Assembly: GCA_024195265.1 (NCBI GenBank)
Contig: JAJLRJ010000005.1
Coordinates: 37,195,105-37,259,104 of the forward strand
Length of the DNA: 64,000 nt
DNA from: Dendrophyllia cribrosa
Taxonomy: Eukaryota; Cnidaria; Anthozoa; Scleractinia; Dendrophylliidae
Reading direction: 5' to 3'
Shown here piece after piece: positions 41,701 through 50,700 of this stretch. The translations under genes were made by a program, and so were the position numbers. Under the pieces are notes generated by a model. It saw only the letters and a program-made list of their open reading frames with translations, was not told where the DNA came from and searched no databases. Every line of letters starts with the position of its first letter. Within the stretch, counting starts at the first letter, position 1.

Positions 41701-44700
41701 ATTTCTTGAATTACCGTCTTTTTTGCATCAACTGGCTTTCCACCTATTTTATCTAGCGCTGTGAGGGCGCAATTAAAGTCGCCTCCCATGATAATTTGCT
41801 TATCCAAATGAAGTCGAAGAGCATTGTTTAAATTTGCATAGAAACATTTTTGTTGACAATTGTCATTAGGCGAGTACACGTTACATAACACAAAGTGGAC
41901 TCGTCAACGGTGACCTCAAGTATCAAAAATCTCTCATTTTTATCTGCAACTACATTGGAAGTTTGAAAATCAAGTTTTGGGTTAAAAAGAATCATAACGC
42001 CTCTGGGGTGAGTGAATCCGTGGCTATAAAAAATTTTGCCTCCCCATTCAGATTTCCATTTTTCTTCTACATCTTTCGAAGAGTACGTTTCTTGTAAAAA
42101 AAATTCAGATATCAGCTTTGTTATTGTGTGCCCAACGGAAAACCTGTCTCCGCTTCAGTCCCTTGTTTAAACCCCTTGCATTTAGGGATATCATAGATAA
42201 TTTGAATGATAATGCTGTTTACAATTTAACTGCGGAGAGGATAATATATTTGCATTGGTATGAAAATATAAGCGATTTAAAATGCGAAGTTTTGAGCAAA
42301 CAATAAAGAAAATATAAACAAAAACTAACCGACGCGAAAATAATTACAAACACAAGCATACATGAAGGAACTAATAGTTCCAGATTGCAATAATTTAAAC
42401 GATGGTAAAATATTTCAACTGAAACCATACTACTTTACTATTAAAGTAAAGGAAGGCGAGGAAGTCGACCTGTAAACTAAAATAAGAACTTCCTCCGGAA
42501 TATAATAGCTCACCGTGCAAGAGCTCTCAAAGCAAACTTGTTTCTCTAATTACATATTATATTAATACGCGAAGAACTTAGCTTGTCATAATCTTGCCGT
42601 TATAGGGAAGCTTTCTGGTTTCGGGACCACGGTAAACCTGTCCATCAATGATCAGTTTGTCAACGCTAAAAGAAGCTTGCTTTTTCTCCTGTTTGGCTTT
42701 TTTGAGAACAGGCAACAGTGCTTTCCTCATTTGTTCTACTTCCTTCGGGTAGTCATCCGCCACACCAATTTTAAGATCTTTGTTGATGTTTTTGACATGT
42801 TTAAAGATGCGGCCTTTATCTTTGAAAAGAGTTAGCTTTACGACAATGGGGCGAGGTTTGTTTTCAGTAGAATCATAGTTAAATCGAGTAGGGATGCGAT
42901 GCACTCTTTCAAATTCCAAACGGTCAACTGCGTGGTCAGGCATTTTAAGTTGACTTCGCAAAAGATGTTTTAACACCCTCTCTGTTTCTTGAGAGCTTCC
43001 ATCCTTTTCGGTTTCTTATACGTTGAAAACTTTAATTTATATTGCTTCTTCTGGAGTGGGCTTCTAGCTTGATATTACGCATTTTCTGTGAATTAAGCTC
43101 TAATTTTGTTTTCGTCAATGTATTGTTGGTTTCCTTCAGGTCTTCAGCGAGTTTGTCGTATGTCACCTTCAGATTTGTCACCTCCTGCGTTTTAGTTGCG
43201 AGAGATTCGCGTAGCTGTCTGTTTTGTTCTTTTAACTCATCAAATTGTTGTTTGAGTTCTTCAAACATAGGAAGAATACTTAGTAGCTTGTTAATTTTAC
43301 TTGTTATGTCCTCTTGCCAGCAACTGTGAGAAGGCGGTTCAACGTAGTCACCATCTTGTTCATCGATAAGCGAGGGTTAAGGGCCTAAATCCTGTCGGTA
43401 TTGCAAAAGCCTTGGCAAGTTCACAGACAGATGTTCAAAACGCTCCTTTCTTAAACTATCGAATACCTGTTATCTCCTCACAAATCACAAATCCCTTTCC
43501 GTTGTTTGGTCAGCTCAGACCAAACCATCATGATCTTGCACTCTAGGATAAGTAAAAAAAAAAACGAAGCACGATTCGGTCTTTTCAATAAAGAGCGCAA
43601 GTCCGAAAAGTTTGTACCTAATTTGACAGTTATCGTTAGTACTGATTAAATTCATTTCTTGACCATTCCCAGTTGACCTATAAACAACCTTGACAATGCC
43701 CCTTTTTAAAAGTGGCGCTTATCTTCTAATGAAGTACAAAGATGTTTATAACGCAAAGAAAAAAATGTTTATGCTTGTTATAAACACATCATTTCTATAC
43801 TCTAGGAATCCTGTCAATTTGGAAACGAAAGCTATTGAAGTCATCTGGCCTACAAGTCATGTGAATCGTGAATTTATATTAGCACTCAAGGATTCTGGTT
43901 ACAGAGAAATACTGGATAGACGTGATGGTCAAACTCAATACTTTCTTCCATGTCCCGTGGGAACATTTTCGAACTCTTCTTCTCAAGGCGTAAAACGATG
44001 TACACCATGTCCTCCAGGTATCATACAAACTTCAAGATAAAAAAACTACACCTCCAAATGACAAAATCATTTCTGTCACAAGCGACTTGTGAATCCGAAT
44101 TGCTCTTATTTATCAACTTAGTTAATACCAAACCGTGCTCTATCATATGATTTCATTACCGGCAAAGCACTAAATTTTATAAATTTACTAAGTCAGTCAG
44201 TTTTATCGCCTTCTATTAACTGTCTAGCGTGCAGCAAGGTATACATTCCGTTGTGCTTTGTTTTCAGGTGGATATTACTCGGATGTTGTTGGGTTCGTGG
44301 GTACAAGCTGCAAGAAATGTCCAAATGGTTCATTTGTTGCCTTTGATAAAGCACCGGGAACGCAATCTCAAGACTGCCGGACTTGTCCCTTAGGTAAACT
44401 CCTACACTAATCAAGCACATATTAACCCTCGGACGTGGCTCCAAGTAGTTTTTTTTTGGGTCACACTTCCCCTTTTGAATGCTCTTATACATAATCTTAC
44501 TTTAGCTCAATGAATTTGAATTTGATACCAGATGTTAGGCTTGGATGAAAGTTTGGGATGATGCTCTTTTTTATGCTAATCAGCGTTCTCATAGCAACCG
44601 TAAACAAATATGGCGAAAAACAGTTTTTCCTAATTATCTTTCGATTTTGGGGCTACCCGCGAATATGGCTCCCTGCAAATAGCTCTGACTAACTCCTCGG

Positions 44701-47700
44701 CAGTAAAGAGATTGAGCTTTTCATTCAAATTCAGTTTTTCTTGACGTTTTCACTCTTTTTAAACTGCATTTGAATGATAAGCTCGATCTCTTTATTGCCG
44801 AGGAATTAATCAGAGCTATTTACAGGGAGTAATAATTTAAGTCTGAGTAAACTTTCTGTGGTAATTTAATGATAATTTGTGAGACCTATGAAATGTTTTG
44901 ACCGCATATATTTTAAACATGAAAAAACACGTGTTAAAAATGTTTTAGCGATTTATTGAAAATCGAACAGTTTAATATGTTTGAAATTTTTCCATTTAGT
45001 TTGCTACACTGTGTAGATTATAGCGCTTTTATTTGCTTGTCACGGGTAGCCCCAAAATCGAAAGATATTTAGAAAAAACTGTTTTTCGCCATATTTGTTT
45101 ACCGTTGCTATGAAAACGCTGAATAGCATAAAAAGAGCATCATCCAAAACTTTCATCCAAGCCTAACATCTGGTATCAAATTCAAATTCACTGAGCTATA
45201 GTTAGATTATGTATAAACGCATTCAAAAAGGGAAATGTGACCCCCAAAAAACTACTTAGAACCACCTTAAAGCTTTCTCCGATTTTATCAAGAGCCTAGA
45301 TGGGGGAGGGGGTCGGCATAACAGCTAAAACTAAAAATTTAGGCCATTTAACAGCTAACAGTAACAGCTAACAGTTAAAATAACTAAAAAAGAAAATTAA
45401 AAAAAGGAAAAACTATCAAGCCTCCCAAAACTCTTCCAAAGTTTGTTAATTTCTCGCTGGGACTGACCTAAACACAGTAAGCGTACATTAATTATGTGAA
45501 GAACGTACGTATATTACTTACGCGTCTTAGAGGTCTAGCCGAAGTGTAGCTCTTAGTGTCCTTCCTGATCTGTTGTTGTATGGAGTCCAAGAAGAGCCAA
45601 TTCGTCGTCGTCAAGAGAATCATCAACGTCTGTAATATCCGAGTCACTGTCTGTTTCGTACTCGTCTACTTGATTCTTTTCTGTGGTCATGATCTCTCCA
45701 TTGTGATCCTTGACGATCCTTGTCAGTGGTGCTTTGGGACTGAACAGATAACACTTGCAAGGATCCATGGCGGTCTGTCCTCGCTGAGTCAAGGCACTGG
45801 TACTCACGTTTTTTAGCATATACACAATTGGAGGAAGAGTGCCAGCTTTATCTTTAGTAGTTTCACTTTTCACGGTGCCCTGACGCACTGGTCCAAATGG
45901 TTCTACCCAGTCTCTCATAAGCTGTTGGTTCTCTTTAGGCATCTCTACTGAAGGAAGGGGTGTCATGTAATCTAGCTCAGCAAATCTCATCTTGCACTTT
46001 GGTACTGGGTAGTAAGAGGATGGATGAGTGAAGTAATTAGCTGACCACTTGGTGGCTCGCTTAAGAGATTCTTTGACAATAGACCCAAAGTCCATGGCGC
46101 AAGTCAAAAGGCTAAAGGTGTCATTCTTAAAATGTGACACTGTGTGCAAGTTTGGCTTGAAATGGTTCCCTCGGGACCATTGGTTGATTTGTTTCCAAGA
46201 TTATGGGTGTCCTTCACTCTTCTCACAGTTTCATGAAAATAACTATGAACTGTGCCAACGTTAGCCCTTGCCTCAGAGATAGTGATGTGGGCTGAATCAG
46301 CTCCTTTTGGGTGAATTCCAAAGGAGTCGTACAGTTGCTTAAGCTGTTTAAGGAATTCAACTGTTCCAGACAGTCCAGTAATTATTTTCACAGAACCAGT
46401 CGCCGCATCAGTAACATAGATATTATCGCCTTCTGCACCGATTCCCTGCAGCTGGATGAACTTTGCACAGTCGGCAGTTCCATCCTCATTACCCACATGC
46501 CCCGTTCCAGCAATGAGGGACACGAATCCCTCAGTAGGGTGTAACACCTTTACCTGCTGGCTGTCAGTAAAAATTAGTCTACCACCAGAAGATGGCACAC
46601 AGTTAGGTTGCTCATCTTCCATCACTTGTGAGACGTTTAGGCCTTCCAGGTTCACCATGTACATCAGTACCATGCTCCGCATCTGCTGTGCCCACCGTCT
46701 TCCCAGTCATTGCTAATTCCTGTCAAGTCCTGAACACCATTGACTGCAGGTGGGTATGGTGTTGCCTTACTTACTTCTCCATTCATGGTGACCCCATCAA
46801 AGTAAGGGATATCTGCACAATCTTTCGGGTGCTATCATCAACACAAATCAGAATTCCTGGAGTAGCAAAGGACAGTGCTGTCGGTTTGCTCAACTTGGGT
46901 TCCAGATTGATGACGTTCTTGTCTTTCAGATTGTCTGAAATCCTCTTCAAGTGCTACTCAAGGCGCTTCTTTTGTACTGGAAGAGTCCCTGTTACCGAAA
47001 GTTGGCGTTTCTGGAGTTTCTTTGCCACTTGAGTTCTTGAGCGAAGATTACTGACTTAAAGCGTCACGGATCCCTCCAAATCAATGAATCTTACTCTTAG
47101 GGCTCCTCGCTCAGCTATGTACGTCACTCCTTCTGAAAAACACAGGCTTCTAGCATCAACAATGTCAGTGGTTAGCACAGTGACGTCAACAGGATTGTGT
47201 AATCTTAATAAGAATAGCTTGGACAACTTCTTCTCTGGGTCGTAATCAAGCACCAACAGTTTTCCTGGTGAGCCAACTGTAATGGCAACTGGATGTGGAT
47301 ACAAGCCTGGCATATTGCTTTTCCAGTATCTATACTTCTCTGTCATTAGGGTGGTAGGTAACCTGCTACTGTGTCTTTCAAATGCGCTTTTATCGTCGTT
47401 ACAGCGGTAAACTAACGACTACTTTTATGACACCACTCGTGGGCCCGACGGTAGCCAAGTTTGTTATGTTTGCTCACTGTGGGAGTCCTGTGAGGTCTGT
47501 AAGCGTCTCCTTCCAGGTCTCCCACAACTTCTAAAGCACGAGCTGAGATTAAGCTGAGACACCGACCCGATAAAGATCGAGAAAATTGCCTTTTTTTTGC
47601 AGGTAATCGCAATTTCATCAGTAACATCACTTCTGTGGTTTTATTTTTTTATTTTTTACTTGTTTTATTTAGTATCTACAATGCACTGTAACAGTTAACT

Positions 47701-50700
47701 GTTATTTCATATATAACAGTTAACATTAAAATTTCGGGCTTTATTACACTTTGTAAAAATATATGGCCCATAACACTTGACAGTAAACCCCATCTAGGCC
47801 CTCTTGTTAGCTTATGCCGTCTTCAGTAGCTGTTTGTTTCTTCTTAAGATACACATTGATTAAATTTTGCGATAATGGGTTACTATGGTAACGAGATATG
47901 ACGTCATAAGTAGCATGTGGTCAAGTTATTTTTAATAAAAATGCGTATCTTTCACCTTTTGTATGTGAAAAACATATAAAACGCTACCAAACGCAACAAA
48001 ATGTTAAAGTGTATCACATTTTACAAATCTAGCAAAAGCTATTTGCATTTTCCGCATTTTCTTAATAAATTTGAACTTTTAGTAAAATCCAAGCTGGCGA
48101 CCATGTTGGCGGTTATTTTGGATGATGTCTCGGACCCCAGAAGTGCCATAACCCATAATATCTACCTTATCTTGTAGAACACATCACATCACAGGGTATC
48201 TGTAAAAACCCGGGGTAGAGGTTGTAAACCAACCCGAACCAACTATCACGCGATAGAAATCTCGAGCTCATAATCTAATTATTAAATATGACTATTCCAG
48301 GTTAATGATAAATCCTAATGGAATCTATCAACGTGTTTCAACCGCTGATTGAAGCTCCAAACATATAGTTACAAAAAGGATATAAATATATAGCGGGACG
48401 TTTCAACCTTAAACCAAAAAATACCATTTTATCAAAGTTTACTAATATATATTTTAGAACTCGAATTTGCTCTCTCGATTATATTAATTATTTGTAACGT
48501 CATCAAGCAATACAAATGGTGAAAATATCAGAGCAATGCAAGATGACTTCGGAATTGTTTGTATAACACATTCGCCTACACAGTATGGTTAACGTTTTCA
48601 AGCTTTATTTTTTTCAAGAGACGTGATACAATAGAGTTGTTGTTTTGACCAACAAACTGGACGAAAATATAAAAAAAAATATTTACAGATTGGGAACATG
48701 TATGGTAAATAACGCTGAAAACTATTTAGATAATGCATAAAAGTTAACAAATCGACTTGAAGATTTGAGATAATATCCCATTCCGATAGCAAAAATATCC
48801 TTTTACCTCTCCACAAATTATATTTTACGTTCAACACTTAATGATGCGTTTTTATAGTATGGGTTAATGTACGCAGCCTGTTGATTTTGGATTATTTTTG
48901 TAATCTAACCCGCTTTCTGCGGCAAAAGGAACTGGACTACTGGTCTATCACAACTGCCGCTTCTCCACCACCACCCCACTCTACTCCTACCTCAATCCAC
49001 TTACGCAAGGCCTTATTGTTTACTCGTACCATTTTATACACCTGTGTCGAAAGCGTACGGAGCAAGGATAGGTCTGTAGTCCGACTATCCACCCAGGAAA
49101 TCACAGCGGTACAATGCGATTCACAAGGAAAAGTGTTTCTCATACCATAACTAAATTGAATATATGTTAAAAAATTGGTATAAACGAGGATCCATTTTTA
49201 TTCTTATTAACAAATTTTAGTCTAGTCTCTGATGTGTATTTACAATAATAATTCTCTCCGAACTTCAATCTTTCACAGGTACAGAGACAGATACCTTTGC
49301 CGGTCTTCGTGGCTGCCAATGCTTGAAACAATATTATCGAACCCACATGTTCAAGGAATGTCGGAAGTGCGAAGAAGGAATGGAATGCATGGATGATTAC
49401 TTTTCTTTGAAACCTGGTTATTGGTGGAGGTGGAGGAACGAGACCTATAAAGATCGTTACCAGTATTTTATTAAAAATCTTTTGACGTCTTGGCCTGCAT
49501 TAGGGGATAAGGATGTGCAATACCCTTATCCGATACCGAAGCCTTACAGGTGCCCGCTTGAAGAGTCTTGCAGAGGGGGCTTAGATTCTCCTTGTAAGAT
49601 TGGTTACAAAGGTCCACTCTGTAGTGTTTGCAGTTCTGGATATTACAAACAGTTGGACACATGCAACAAATGCCCATCCAAGACCTGGATCGCTGGACAA
49701 TTGTGTATTATTGCTGTCATACTATTGGTAATCATAGCCGTTTCGGTTTGGTCAAGCAAGAAAAAGTGTGCAAAAGAGGAAAAAGATGAAAACGAACGAT
49801 CAGTAATAGACACGTTTTTATCCAAAATCAAGATCGCAATTGGCTTTTATCAGGTCACTTACGGTCTACTGGAAGCGTTTTCATACATATCATGGCCAGA
49901 TTCTCTGCAAGTCATCGGCAAGTATTCAGCAATATTCCAGCTGAATATTCTTCAGATGGCCCCAGTACATTGCCTTTCTTCGGGATTACACGTAGATGCC
50001 TTTGTAAATCTGTTTGCGGTTATGTTGGTGAATATTGTTTTTATTGGCTTTGCAGGGGTAATATATGGAGTTCGTAAACTAATCATCTCAAGGAATCGAT
50101 CGCTGCAGGAGGAAGAAAAATTGAGTAAAGTTTCCGAGACAAAAGAGGTGGTTTACAGAAATTTGTTTTTTGTCCTGTACGTAACATATCTCAGCACTTG
50201 CTCTAAAACGGCATCTGTCTTGCCAATAACTTGCCAGAGAATTTGCCAGAACCAAGAAGATGAGACGTGTTCAAAATACCTCAGAGCAGATTACAGCATA
50301 CAATGCCAAAATTCAAGGTACAACCAGCTGGTAATCGTGGGGTATATTTCCGCTGTCTATATCATTACCCTTCCAGTGGCCACATTCATCGCGCTTTGGA
50401 GACATCGAAGAGTAATAATAGCCGCGGCGGACGACGACACATCTGGTGATCCAGGCCCAAGTACCGAAATAGTCACAGGTTTGCGTTTTCTCTTCGAAAA
50501 CTACAAAGGTCTTTCGTGGTATTGGGAGTTAGTTGAGATGTCCCGTAAAGTAATTATTACTTCTGGTCTCATCCTCCTGGGACAAGAAACCAGGTCATAT
50601 ATTGGTTTAGCTTGGGTCGTTGGTGGGATGTATGGGGTGCTTTTTGCCTGGATCCAGCCCATACAAGACGTTTTCGAGAACAGATTGATGACGGCATCCC

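Larger units (their letters stand above)
39769..43400 (-). mobile_element. Tx1/L1-type LINE, internally deleted
   Basis: The 3' end has a (TAGA)n tail at 39769-39795, usual for Tx1-clade elements. In - order: ORF1 coiled coil and RNA-binding domain (43268-42578), ORF2 endonuclease (about 42190-41442), linker, and the post-RT C-terminus (to 39906). The reverse transcriptase core is deleted near 40995. The 5' limit is approximate. Confidence 0.8.

Noticed and set aside
49323..49325. TTG as a translation start for the 540-codon frame
   Set aside because: The frame continues upstream to a splice acceptor at 49278 in phase with exon 44268-44393; it is an internal codon.
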